From the NCBI GenBank assembly GCA_015680685.1, contig MNCI01024308.1, positions 68,138-132,137 of the forward strand: 64,000 nucleotides of DNA, given 5' to 3'. Shown in pieces: positions 26,013-37,664 of this stretch. The stretch comes from Gnetum montanum (Eukaryota > Streptophyta > Gnetopsida > Gnetales > Gnetaceae). The position numbers and the translations under genes were made by a program. Every line of letters begins with the position of its first letter. The stretch's first letter is position 1. The notes under the pieces were generated by a model that made no database searches, had not been told where the DNA came from, and saw only the letters and a program-made list of their open reading frames with translations.

Positions 26013-26746
26013 GGCCTGTGCTTGCTTTAGGGAGGACCCACTTGCATATCTTTTGATGGGGTTAGTTAAGTTCTTTACCCTTAGACACTCTTACAATCAA
26101 ATCCTTTTTTTTACCTCATCAATGACATCCAATTGTGCACATCTTTACAACATTTTTCAATGAACTTTTCTTTTTATTATTCAAAATTCTTACACCCTCT
26201 TTAAATATTTTCTTGTGTAGAACTTTTTTAAATATAATGGACTGCTTATCTATTTTACCCTATTTGTTATCCTTCTCGTTAACACTCCTAAAGGAATTGA
26301 TCTACCACAATCATAACCTAGTTGAGTGTAACCATTGATGAGACAAGGCATTTAATAACTATGTGTTACACATTGCGTACTAATTCATGATTTTGTTGTG
26401 ATTACAATGGAAAGCATGGATTGGAAGCAAGACTATCTTCATCAAGGATGATGCAGTAGTGCCACATGATGCAGACTGTTCATGATCATTAGCTCTTCTC
26501 TCTATCTTTTTAGCTACCAAGAGGGGTGGATGTTAGTTTTGCCTAGGGTGTTCACTTCTCTTATTGTGAACATCCAATTTTGTAAAAGGGTGTAACTTCG
26601 TATACTCGGGCACTCAGAATTTTTTTGTTTCATTTGAGTCAGTTTGTATGTCAATCAATAATCCCATACCTTCCCAATATTTTGTAAGAAACTTGTTCTT
26701 ACTCTTCTTCACTCAAGGACAAGTTTTCATTTAGTCATGGGCATAT
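26013..26746 (+). other. 3' non-coding region of element E, right of the D insertion
   Basis: Resumes the E sequence interrupted at 19928, by comparison with element G 150-969. No gene is seen. It ends in a decayed polypurine region (ATGGGCATA) before the LTR at 26747. Confidence 0.7.
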
Positions 26747-27596
26747 AATGAGTCATGTTTTGACATGCTCCAATATCAGATACTTGATGTCAGAGCCACA
26801 AAATTGGATATGTAATGTTAGAGCCTAGGACACAATGTCATATATTTGATATCACGGGGTATACGCCAGCCTATAAATATAGTGCTTGGGCTCATGATTT
26901 TCAAATAGTTTTTCATAGTTTTTGCATAGAGTAACGAAGTTCTTACAGTTTTTTTTCTCCAAAGTTAGAATATTTTTTGAGTGCCTGTAGTAGGAGTTTG
27001 AGTGTGTATGGATCTTTATTTGAACACTGATGTACTTGAGCATAGCAGTGTGATGGGAATAAAAATAAAGCCTTTTGGAAATCCTTGTAGTAGTGAGAAT
27101 AGATTAATATTTCCTTTAATGCACTTTACTTTAATGCATTTAAACTTAAGCAATTAATTTCCAATTGTTAATGAGCACAAGCATGACCACTTCAAGCATA
27201 CATATAGTGCTTGGTAACCTAGCAATGCTTAACGTTTGGTAGCCCAGTAGCACTATATGTGTTTAGGATGTGTCCAAGAAAGTGGGATGGGTACTTATGT
27301 TAGGCTAGCTAGGTAGTAAATGAATTAGATATTAAATTACTCTACCTTTCATTCTTATTGCGATTAAACTTATAAAACATAAAATGAGAAAAATCATTTA
27401 CCTTAATTATACTTAAACTATACTCTTGAGCTTCACAAGTGTCGTTGGAAAGACAATGAATGTTTTCAATGCCCATTTCACTTCTTAGAGGAAATAGTGC
27501 ACTAGAGAATTATAGGTCCATGGAATTTGACTGGATCATGTGTGAACACCTTAGTGATTCGTATGGTTGGACGTAGGGGTACCTTGCTACTCATCA
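26747..27596 (+). repeat. 3' LTR of element E
   Basis: 850 bp, beginning TAATGAG (decayed TGATGAG) and ending CTCATCA. The TATA box is at 26872-26879, with AATAAAAATAAAG near 27057. It is collinear with the truncated 5' LTR at 14654-15213. Confidence 0.85.
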
Positions 27597-28534
27597 CTTA
27601 GGATGTTCATATTGATAGATGTCACATCTAATATCATCATCAGAATCTATCTCCATGACTTTTTCTACTATAGCATGATTGCCCTTACCTCTTTGGTAGG
27701 CACGTTCAACTTCTTTTTGCCTCCTATGGTTATGATCACTATTTTTCTCTTTGGATTCTTTAGCAATCTTCATAGTAGTTTGGAATTTTTCATCCAAAGA
27801 GTTCCATAATTTATCAACCTTTATTAAAATATCAAAAACAAATTTTTGGATGGGCAAGGTTTTCCTATTCATGACCTCATTGAGTGATAACTCCTCCTCG
27901 TCACAAAATCAAACCTCCCTTTTCCTTATGGAAGGATACCTATTATACTCTTCTACACTTTCCCTTCTTCACAAATCACCTTCTTCTTTTATTAGCTGCT
28001 CTATCAGCCTTTGTATCTAATGAGCTCTTAGTTCGAATAGTCTCCCTTAGGCATACATTCGAAGATTTCTTTTGGTTTTTGCTCTGAGCCCATCTATGAT
28101 GTGGCAGAGTTGTTCCCTCTAAGAATAACCATGGTAAGGCCATTGATGCAAGAGAGAATAATATCTACCCATGGTGGAATCCAAGGGTTTATCTGTTCCC
28201 TATTTTTAGCCTTGGATTTACCTTCTTAGATTAGACACCCTAGAGTATGTTTGGTATTTGTCATTAAATAGTTCTAGCATGGTACTCTATCTACAGATAG
28301 ATTTTGGGTCTAGGGACTGACACCATCTCTCTTCATCATTGATGAGTGTCCTAGGGAATAACTTCAAATTTTTCCAATTATTTTCAATGTTTTGTAAGGT
28401 GTAGGCATCATGAAAGGATTGTAGATGGTTTTGGGGATCAAAGTTATATCCCCCCTCAAATCTTGGGATATTGTTTAAAACACCATATATTTTGGAACTT
28501 TGATGATTCAGCAGTCTTGAAATGTGGACAAGAG
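27597..28534 (-). pseudogene. Gag N-terminal and middle part of element F
   Basis: Minus strand. The segment at 28541-28287 reads as an Athila-type Gag domain, with LNNIPRFEGGYNFDPQNHL followed by LKLFPRTLINDEERW, the usual order of the retrotransposon Gag core. A second open stretch at 27872-27597 is lysine- and glutamate-rich (KESKEKNSDHNHRRQKE) and runs into the E insertion point. The C-terminal part resumes at 14653. It is broken between 28286 and 27873. The N-terminal side is cut by the start of element A at about 28535. Confidence 0.65.
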
Positions 28535-29385
28535 TTCCCACAAGTCTAGTCTCAAGCTATACTGTGTAGACAATGCCCTCTACAGCATAGTCAACGTGGC
28601 ACCTAACCATAAGGCCATTTTGCATGAATGAGGCATTTGGAGTAGACCATACAGTCTGGCAATTTTTCTATTACATGGGTTGATAGGCTCGCTACACCCT
28701 CTAGCTTGCCTAGCTTGACACTTGACCTAGCTGATGGTTTACCCAGGGACCATGCTAGGAGCTACTAAAAGTGTTTAGGATGAACTAAATAGTTCAACAA
28801 GTTTTCTAACTACAAGACCTACTATGCTATGCTACGTTGCATAGTGTAGAAGGCCTTGGGGAGACTGATTGCACCCAAAAGATGTAGATTGATAACAATT
28901 TAGTAGTCCTTTAGGATATCTGCCCCAGTTCATCCTTGATGCATGAGTAATGTAACACAAAAAAAATGTGGCAAATTTCGTTAGAAATCTTTTTCATTCA
29001 AGTGCTACACTGTGCTACGCTATGTAGCATAGCACAACGTAGCAGGGATGAACTCTGACAATACTCCTATTCAGATGGCTCTGATGGAGTAAGCACATTT
29101 TCCCATGCTCCAACCGTCAAATAGGTTTGCACTGCTAACATGCCAACTGACATCTTGTAACAAAATGTTTGCAAAATTAAGTCTGAACCCCTACCAAGCA
29201 TAGCATAGCACAGCATAGCAAGGATAGAGTGCATAAAGGCCCTTTGCCAAGTAGTTTTAGCAAGAGGATTGCACTTAGTCATACTTCAGCCTCCAAGACT
29301 AACTATCCCTCTTCGCCCTTAGCCCCAAGCAAGGTTTCTTGACAAAGCATTGCAGGTGAGATGAGGATGCATGACATATTGGCTA

Positions 29386-29418
29386 CTATGCTACGCTATG
29401 CTGCATAGCGTAGCATAG
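29386..29418. repeat. Perfect 33-bp palindrome in the A LTR
   Basis: A 16-base arm (CTATGCTACGCTATGC) is followed by a single T and its exact reverse complement. It is one of a series of similar imperfect palindromes in all Tat LTRs of the window. Confidence 0.9.
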
Positions 29419-29621
29419 CATAGTGAGGATGAAAAACACGAAAATGTCCCAAGGATGAACTTAGTAGGTCCCAAGACCTTTCAGCATGAAGGACAAGGTT
29501 GTAGTTACTTACTTGGCCAGGTCTCAGACAGGTATTTTTGGCTTTTAGGAAAGATTTTTTTCAAGATCGGTGGCTATGCTACGTAGTGTAGCATAGCGTA
29601 GCATGTGGATGTCTATACTAT

Positions 29622-29715
29622 GCCAATATGCTATGCAGTGTAATTAGCGTAAGACTTGCATGGAAGCNCGCCAATATGCTATGCAGTGTAATTAGCGTAA
29701 GACTTGCATGGAAGC
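29622..29715. other. Exact 46-bp duplication flanking a single n (assembly join)
   Basis: The bases 29622-29667 and 29670-29715 are identical and are separated by n at 29668 plus one base. This pattern is expected when overlapping contig ends were not merged. Confidence 0.85.
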
Positions 29716-30709
29716 CTCAAGACATCTTCAGTTAGCTTCAAAACTTGTTGAAAACACTTACTCTGGTCTCGACATATCTTCAAAGGACAAAGTCAGCAAG
29801 CTTGCTTTATTTTGCACCTCCTAACCATCCCCAAAGTTGTCCCTATGCTTGACCCTGCTCGCAAGAGTAGGGAAGATAGTCTTGGAGCATAAACTCTATT
29901 TTGCATTCATTGTTGGTAGTTTTCTTTATAACAAACATGGAAGCTCACTAAACTTTGGCACATGTAGAATGAGCAGTATGGTCATAGTGTAGTAGTTTTC
30001 ACACTTAGTATTACACAACAACACGACATAGTTATGTTTGCACTTTGTGGGACCCAGGACACATGGCATCCAAACCACGTTTTTCTCCTACTCCTAGCCC
30101 TATAAATACCTCGATGAATAATGTTCAAAGGGTTGGATTTTGGCATAGTTGGCTTTGAGATCCATCTTTCCCGTGGTTGGGTTCTGGAACTTTTAGCATG
30201 GTTAGTTTTTTAGCGTGTTTGGCGTTCCGACATTTTGGCTTCTTGGCAATTAGTCTTGGCAAGGAGACTGGCAAGTAGAAGGACCCTGTTAGCAAGCTGT
30301 TGATAGTAGTTTAAGGAGCTATGACCATACTGCTTCATTGCAAGCTGTGCTTATCCCCACTACCATCTATTGTACACCTCCTTCACTCATGCAAAGATCA
30401 GATCCCCTGATCTTGGGGTAGTGCACTTTCTCTCCAAAACCTGTTTCATGTTGTTTTGTTATTTTCATGTTTTGCACTATTATCAATCGATTCATGTTCA
30501 TCGCCTATCACTCAACGTGCATATCATAGCCTTAAAACCAACATTTACGAAAGGTTATTGTATACCGTTTAAGTCCCTATTTGATCGATGAGACCATTCA
30601 GGGCCATGCATTTGTTTACATCCAACACGACCCTCGCATGGATCCGGGGTTAGGCTGTATGCCCAGTGATCTCTTGGTGTTCCAGCCATTAACGTTTTCG
30701 GTTACTATA

Positions 30710-31059
30710 GTTTTTGACGCTAAAAGGAGGGCCTTTGGTGCCCTTTTCTCATATCACGGGTAATCCTGCACGTTGTCTATACCCTGTCACCTACTAGCGT
30801 GGATGTGACACCCTCGTGGTTTTCTATGCACTATGTGGTGTAGATTGGTTGCAACGACAGTTCCTCTGGGACCTGGTAGGATGAAAGCCTCCAACCAACT
30901 ACTTACCTTACCATGTTTACCCTGTTTGCTGCCCCATGCTGCCTTCACCTCCTACCACATGGTAAACCTTCTAGCGTAACACTCAACGTAGTAGGGATAA
31001 CTCCCTAGAATACCTAGTTTTAGTTTCTATCTTTTACAGTTTCCATCTTACGACAAAAG
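30710..31059 (+). promoter_or_regulatory. Leader of element A with candidate primer-binding site
   Basis: A TGACGCTAAAAGGAGGG stretch starts at 30715, a few bases after the LTR end, where a tRNA primer-binding site is expected. B has TGGTGCTAGGAGGACC in the same place. Which tRNA would pair is not clear. The leader then holds one copy of a roughly 110-bp unit (about 30783-30895) that is duplicated in B. Confidence 0.45.
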
Positions 31060-34000
31060 ATGATTCCTGCAACCACTATTGCCACCACCTCAAACTTGGA
31101 GGTTCCCTACTTGGTCCAAAACATGACAAGTCCTGAGCAACTGCCTAGCCCAGTGTTGGCACCATGCCAGTCCCTTAAACTACGACACCTGTCACCCGAG
31201 CACTTGGTGTAAGACGTAGAGTGGTACGACTTCCTCTACTTAAAGGTCTAGGCAAATCTACCCTTGGACCACCAGGAACTCGAGGATAAACGTAACTTCG
31301 AGTTCCTCCATCGAAATAGGAGGGAGTTATTCTTTGCCCCTAACATCACCATCCTATTGACTGAAACATACCAATGGGTCTTAGACTAGCTGATGCGAGT
31401 TAGTAGGTCCAAGGAATGGGACACAGTGTCTCATTATGAAAAAGCATTCTAGGATGGATAGGAGGACTTAGACTCCCACTTTGAAGGTGGTGGCCAAACC
31501 TATGCTATAGTTATCCCTCCCACTGCTATCTTTCAGTTGAACCTGCTCTTCGCTTCTGCCCCCTTTATGGTTATGACAACCCTGCCACAACCCACACCTT
31601 TGTTAGCCATGGGCAGCCATTTTGTACCTTCTACGTACCAGTAGGTGGCCCCTTCAACTTCTTTCCTTGTGACCCTTTCTTCTCAGTATGCCTTGGAATC
31701 ATATGCAACGTCAATCACGGCTACGTTGCCATACGTCCACACTTTGTCCATGTCACAGTCGCATGTGAGCTTCGCCCTTGGTCCCTTGTCTGCACCTGTC
31801 CCACCATCAGTAGCTAACTTAGTCTCAACTGTGTGGTGGAAACCAACTACTTCTTTTCCTACTACGTAACCTTCTCCAATGTCACATTATGTGAAACCCT
31901 AAGCACACTAGCTTCCACACATAGTACAACTGCACACAAGGCTGTGGGCGACCCTGCTAACTAGGCAAGCTACCAACCCTGTAGTGACACCAGCAATCGT
32001 CACCCCAACAGCACCACCCACTGGGTGGTGGACTGCCCAGGCAACACCATTTGCAGGAGCAGCCCCAATAACACCTCCATGGACCAAGCTACTACCTTTA
32101 CAATGCCACCAATAATGGCTACTCAGGCAGCCCCACAACAATCTACAATGTCCCTGGGTCTAGATCAAGCTTTTCAACTTATCCAAATCCTCACTGAGGA
32201 AATTAAATGCCTCAAAGCTACCAGTTCTGACATGGTACAGGTCATGGATTTCTACCATGATGACCCCATTAGCCCAACCGTTCCTATGCTTATGTTACCC
32301 CCTAGGCTGCCACTTCCCCAATTCACAAAATACAATAGGGAGGGTGATTCCAACACACATTTGGTAACATTTAGATCTAAATCTCTACTATTGCAACAAT
32401 GGCCACACACCATCATCCGTGTTTTTGCCATGTCTCTGATAGGAAAAGCTCTAGACTAGTATCGTGCGCTCCCATATGCCTTCATCTCAGCTTTAGAGGA
32501 GTTGCTGAGTTAGTTCATGACCCGCTTCAAGTATAACTTGAAATTGGAGGTCATGGTGGACCAGCTAATGAGCATCAAGCAAGACCCGCTGGAGTCTGTG
32601 TAAAGATTCATACAATGGTGGAGTACCACCTTGAATGAGATACGCGAGCCTATCGCTGAGGCCCACTTGTTGGCCATCTTCAAGGGGGCAGTAAAAAACT
32701 TTATTAAGTCAAAGCTTTACTACCTAGCCTCGTGCTCTCTCAGTCAAACCTTTGCTCAGACCAAGAGCATCCAAGATGCGGCCGAAGCTAGCAAAGACCC
32801 GTCCTATGTTACATAAAAAAATGCACATGTCAAAAAGAACAAAGATAAGGGCAAGGCCACAACAACCACGGTGGTCGTTGTGACTAACAAGACCAAACCC
32901 AACAACAAAAGGTAGCCCACTAATGCCACATTAGGCTCAAATAAAATTGGTCAGCCCTCAACATCAGCACTTAAGACATTAACCCCACCTAGGCCCAACT
33001 TCGAATGCAAGGATTGCTTTAAGTATACAACCTTGACCATTAAGCCTTCAAAAATTTTAAAGTAACTATTAGGGGCTGGGTGTATACAACATAAATAGAT
33101 GTTAGAGGAAGTGATTAAATGTCATCAACGGTACTATGAGCTTCTTAGGAACTCCTCCTTGGCCATGCCCAATGAGCTGCTAGTTCCTAAGAATTTCAGG
33201 CTAGAATGCTTCTATGAATACCATAAACTCTGTGGCCATGATACAGATTACTATCTGGCACTGAAAGATGACATCCAATAGATGATTGATTAGGGAAAAT
33301 TGGTATTGGACAAAAGAAGTCCTGTCTGCCCTGAGAATCAATCAATGCATGTTTACAAGGATCCCCTGAATGCCAATAATGTGGGATACACAATCAATGT
33401 TACTAGAATTGACAACAACAATCCAAAACCACCATAACAACCATTCATGGTGCATGTGCCTCCATGTAACACAACAACTCCGACAACAAGAAGAACAATG
33501 TCACAGCAACCATTTGTCTTTAAGGTTCCTCCTTGGACATCTACCCCCACATCTTTTGTACTCAAAGCTAGGTCGTCACCCCCGTCAACACCATAGGTAC
33601 CATTCATCATTAAGGTGTCAAAACATTCAAGTGCATCTACCATGAAAAGTCAAGCAACAAAAATAGCACTGCAGCCTCCCCATTCAAAAAAATGGGAAGA
33701 ACATTCAGTAGACAAGATGGCCAAGGAATGCACTGCGTTAGGTCCCCCCAAGCTTACTCCCTTGGCCTTGAAGCCCATGGCCCCTTCATCATCAACAACT
33801 GATAACAATGCATGCCTGCAATCGTCACCTTCCTACTCAAAAAAGCCTAGTTCTTGACCTAGAACTGCACCCCCTCAGGAGATTTGTCTCTTAGGATGAA
33901 TGAAGGAGGAAAAAGGTAATAAAAAAAAGATGGCGAATAGGATCCCCTTAGTTCCCTCATGCAAGTTAAATAGGCTTTGAAACAGAAAAATACAACTTTG

Positions 34001-34850
34001 AGCCTGTATGACTTGATAATGACTTCCACCACGCACCACGAGGCCATGTTTCGCATGTTAGCATCCATATCGGTTGATGAAAACATGTCGGCAGAGGAGA
34101 AAGTGATTCACACTGTCATGCTTCCCTCTACAGCTGAAGAACCACAACCAGCTTAGTTGACATTTCATGATGAGTCCATTAAGGATGACCTTGAAAAGGG
34201 TTAGGTGACAACAGCACCCATGTTCATCACAATTCGGGTCGGCCAGTACAAGATCTGAAGGGTACACATTGATGATGGGGCTGCTGCAAATGTTATTCCA
34301 TTTTCCATAGTGGACAAATTGGGTGTGGTTGATCAAATTAAGCCCATGGCAACTTCATGACTGAAATCATTTAATGGAGCGTGTGTAATGGTAAAGGGAA
34401 CTGTCCACATTAACTTTGTGGTAGGGGACTAGTTCCCCACAAGTGTGGTGTTCATCATGGTAGAAGAGATGCCCAAGTTCAACCTGATCTTGGGGAGGTC
34501 ATGGTTAGCCCAATTAAGGACTATCTCTTCACCCATACATCAAAAGATCCACCTACCTTATGCAGGTGGGGAAGTGGTGATCTATGGTGACGAAGTGGCT
34601 GCCTAAGCAATAAACAATGTTGATATGGAGTAGGGCTCAGAGGTAGTAATCTCTAAAAATGAAGCATCTATTCCTACTGAAACTACATGTCTAACTAATG
34701 AGTCCACCAAAAATGCCGACTTAGACAAAGAAACTACATGGGTTGAGTTGCCTTTCCACGCTATAGACAATGACATAGAAGAATACCGCAACAAAGCCCC
34801 TCGGCCATATGCTTCACCTGGCCCATGATGGGTTAGAAAATAGTGGCACA
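31060..34850 (+). pseudogene. Tat-like gag-protease of element A
   Basis: Starts MIPATTIATTSNLEVPY at 31060, aligned with the start of B's gag. A long N-terminal region precedes the Gag core at about 32150-32820, with FTKYNREGDSNTHLVTF and KSLLLQQW. A degenerate zinc knuckle at 33207-33254 reads CFYEYHKLCGHDTDYY, with Tyr where the last Cys belongs. The retropepsin domain at about 34215-34600 has the active site HIDDGAAANV, so Asp-Asp-Gly replaces the usual Asp-Thr/Ser-Gly, and ends FNLILGRSWL. The end is near 34850 after ASPGP. In-frame stops, mostly TAG, and frameshifts are numerous. It is not functional, but it is the most complete gag-protease in the window. Confidence 0.85.
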
Positions 34851-35107
34851 ATTAAAGATTATCTTTGATTCAGCTCCATAAATTCTTGGCTTTGTTATCT
34901 CCTTCTGCCCTAATCTTGGCATTACATTTATTGTTTACATTATGTTCACTTTTAGCACCACGTTTACAGTTTGCACCATGCTCATTTCTTTTGGCATTAC
35001 AATCTTACATTATTTCAGTTCTTTGCATCACGTCCATTGTTTGCATTTGCATCGTGTCTATTGTCTACATTGTGTCCACTATTTACATTATAGCTGTTGT
35101 TTGCATA
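34851..35107 (+). other. Pyrimidine-rich spacer after protease of A
   Basis: A T/C-rich stretch with repeated TTTACATTATG/TTTGCACCATG-like words, no gene. The matching place in B (41193-41324) is shorter. Confidence 0.5.
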
Positions 35108-35345
35108 AATTCCAGTGTTGCGGCCTGAGATGGCCTTAAACTAGCATAGTGGCCTGAAATGGCCTTAAACTACCATTGCAGCCCACTAAGGCCTAGAACT
35201 AGCCACTCCATTTCTCCAAAAATAAGAGAAAAAATAAAAAATATTTTATCATTAAGCGATGACCTGAAATGATCTTAAACTATTGTTGTGGCCCGAAATG
35301 GCCTAAAAGTAGCAATGATCCAAAATGGCCTAAAACTAAAATGAG
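35108..35345 (+). repeat. Repeat array of element A after protease
   Basis: Imperfect units of the form GGCCTGAAATGGCCTTAAAC followed by TAGC, spaced roughly 28-40 bp. It is equivalent to the 41325-41508 array of B, in both cases between protease and the antisense gene's 3' end. Confidence 0.75.
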
Positions 35346-35511
35346 AAGCTCCCAAGGGGCTTAAAAAGACAAAGAATAAAAAATAAATATAACACATTAA
35401 CCAAAATGAAACAAATTTCTTTACATTATATTATTCATTCAATAACAATCAATAATGTTTACAAAAATTTTTAAGTCCAAAGACAAGAATAAAAATTTTC
35501 GTGCTGCTACG

Positions 35512-35693
35512 CTATGAGTCTTTGCCCGCATCACCATTCTCTATTTCACTGGGTCCTGCATCTTCATTTCGATCCTACATAACAAAGAAAATAAAGTAAT
35601 GAATTAAAGCTATAACAAAGGCTTTTATAAAATAAACTATGACACAACAAAAAGTGACTAACCTGAGATGGCCCAACGTCCATGTCGGGGGGG
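35512..35693 (-). pseudogene. Antisense gene of element A: exon 7 and 3' part of exon 6
   Basis: Minus strand. Exon 6 continues here from 54343 across the inserted element B and ends at 35663 with ...CCATCTCAG before a GTTAGT donor. The 88-bp intron (35662-35575) ends TTATGTAG. Exon 7 (35574-35512) encodes DRNEDAGPSEIENGDAGKDS and a TAG stop, an acidic C-terminus like that of B's gene. The frame passes through the intron without a shift. See the main part at 54343-58964. Confidence 0.7.
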
Positions 35694-37664
35694 TGAAACA
35701 CCCTAAATTTTCAAGGCATTCTTGCTTCACCAGGTCCTTGGAATTTAGGCAACGTCATGTCACTTCGGCAAGAAATGGATGCTCTGAGTTTAGATTATCC
35801 AGTTCGGAAAATTTTCTACTTCCAGTATTGACGGGCCTAATGGACTCTCCAGCCTACCCACCTAGGTAGTTCATTTAGCTGGCAGCCTACTCAGAAGCCA
35901 TGCATGGGGTTGTCGGTGGTGCTTAGGCTACGCAAAATAGTTTGGCAAATTTTCTAGTCAAGAAGTTTACTATGCTATGCTACGCTATATAGCATAGCAA
36001 GCCTCAGAAGATAGTTGCAGGATGAAGTGCTACGCTATGCTATGCTACGCAGTGTAGCACAACGTAGCAGAAGCAAAATAGAAAGGCTCAGCTTACTTAC
36101 TAATTCCAATTACACTCAGTAAGCACCTTTGGCCTTCAACACTAGTTGCCTCACTCGACTCTAAGTCCTTCAACAAGGCTCCTTCTATTAGAAAGTGACA
36201 AATTCAACAAAAAGTAGGCTATGTTGGCTACTATGCTATGCTACGCTACATAGCGTAGCACATCGTAGCATTTGTGCAAGAACTGCAAAAGGCATCTCAA
36301 GAGGTAGGATCAGCAAGTTCAAAGGCTTCACATTGCAAAGAACAAAGTTCGTAAATTGTTAAGCATTTTCGTAGCTAAGGATGACTACTACAGTATGCTA
36401 TGCTATGTAGCGTAGCATACTGTAGCAAACATACAGAACCAGTCAAAATAGTTTAGAAGCTTCCAGCATGTGCAAAAGGTTCCAACGTAACTTTCTCCTT
36501 CAAATTGTTGGCTACGCTATGCTACCCTTCAAACTATTGGCTACGCTACACCAACATGCTACCCTTCAAACTGTTGGCTACGCTATGCTACCCTTCAAAT
36601 TGTTGGCTATGCTACACCAACATGCTACGCTCCAAAGCGTAGCATAGCATAGCAGGTAGCACAACATATAATTTTCTACCCTACGTCAACATGCTACGCT
36701 CCAAAGAGTAGCACAACGTAGTAGGCAGCACAACGTAGCAATTTGATATGCTATGCCAACATGCTACGCTTCAAAGCGTAGCACAGCGTAGTAGGTAGCT
36801 ATGCTACACTAATGTGCCTCACTCCTTGTCTGCATCATTGGCATACATCTTCATGTTCTGACAGCGTAATTACAACATGGCAGGCTCATCAATCAATTAG
36901 CTTTGCATGTCCATGCAGGATAGACACGTCAATACCTTGTGGGTCCAAGGTACGTGGTATCCAACTCGCATTTCTTGCACCATCCTGGCCCTATAAATAC
37001 CCCGATGAGCAACACTCAACGAGTTGGAAAATTGGAAAAAAGGTTGGCAAGTTGGCAAATTGGCATTCGTGAGTAGATTTAAGCAGTAGTTGGTAAGTCT
37101 TGTTGGTAAATGTTAGCAAAATTTCAGTTGGCATTTTGAGAGCAAACTTGAGCAGTTAGCAAATTCTGTTAGCGGTTAGCAAAAACAAACTCTATCTATT
37201 TCAAGCTAACCTGTTTGGTCTTGTAGCATTTTGGCATTGTCAGCTCTTGAACCCGCATTCAAGCACATTGTTGGCTTGCTTTTGAATGTCCTAGTTACTT
37301 TTGGGATCTCTATGCTTCCTAATGTTGTGCAACCAATTGTATTCACTTTGAATAAGTAAAGCCATAATCTTGAAGTGGTGCATTTTCTTAACTCTAATTT
37401 ATTTTGCTATCTTGCTTGTCATTGCATTTTTACATCATTTTCATCTCCTTGCATTTAAAAATTATTATTTTTCGCTATAAGCATTATTTTCAAATCAAAC
37501 GTTTGCAAAAGGTTTAGAGACACTGATTAAGTCCTTGTCTGATTGACCAGACCATTCAGAGCATCTCATTTTCATTTTTTTATCTAGCACGGCTCTTACA
37601 CGGATTCGGGGTTAAGACTGTCTGACCGACGACCTCTCGGTGATTTCTAGCTATCGATGTTACA
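35694..37664 (+). repeat. 5' LTR of element B
   Basis: Begins TGAAACACCC and ends GATGTTACA. The TATA box is at 36992-36999. It is clearly similar throughout to the 3' LTR at 52499-54342. GCTACGCTATGC palindromes fill 35970-36800. Compared with the 3' copy it has an extra local duplication of ACCCTTCAAA.TGTTGGCTA units at about 36500-36610. Confidence 0.88.
36388..36800. repeat. Palindrome cluster in the B 5' LTR
   Basis: 36388-36425 is a palindrome with 18-base arms and one mismatch (CTACAGTATGCTATGCTA ...). Several TGCTACGCTCCAAAGCGTAGCA-type hairpins follow at about 36620-36790, each with 8-10 bp stems. The matching cluster of the 3' LTR is at about 53170-53480. Confidence 0.8.

Larger units (their letters stand above)
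14654..27596 (+). mobile_element. Athila-like element E inserted in gag of F, itself interrupted by D
   Basis: The plus-strand order is: partial 5' LTR (14654-15213), pol from protease onward (15214-18698), 3' non-coding region (18699-19928), [D inserted at 19929-26012], rest of the 3' region (26013-26746) and 3' LTR (26747-27596). The flanks are ATTAG (14649-14653) and CTTAG (27597-27601), a plausible decayed 5-bp target duplication. Gag of F is found on both outer sides in the right orientation, which supports the insertion. The end of the 5' LTR, the primer-binding site and all of E's own gag are missing. Confidence 0.8.
4591..28534 (-). mobile_element. Athila-like Ty3/gypsy element F, interrupted by element E and cut by element A
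   Basis: On the minus strand the order is: gag N-terminal part (28534-27597), [E inserted at 14654-27596], gag C-terminal part and protease (14653 to about 13540), RT, RNase H and integrase (to 10514), a non-coding stretch, an extra ORF (8601-5753), polypurine tract and 3' LTR (5522-4591). The assignment rests on the protease beginning DPGSP, the RNase H segment around 12142-11939 and integrase motifs near 11250-11030, all Athila-type. Its 5' LTR and gag start are missing: element A begins inside gag at about 28535. Every coding part is broken by stops or assembly joins. Confidence 0.8.
28535..30709 (+). repeat. 5' LTR of element A
   Basis: Diverged from the B LTRs but collinear from about 28550 onward. 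It ends in GGTTACTATA at 30709, where D ends GTTACA. The TATA box is at 30101-30108. It contains several GCTACGCTATGC palindromes (28826-29605). The exact start is uncertain by about 20 bp. Confidence 0.75.
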
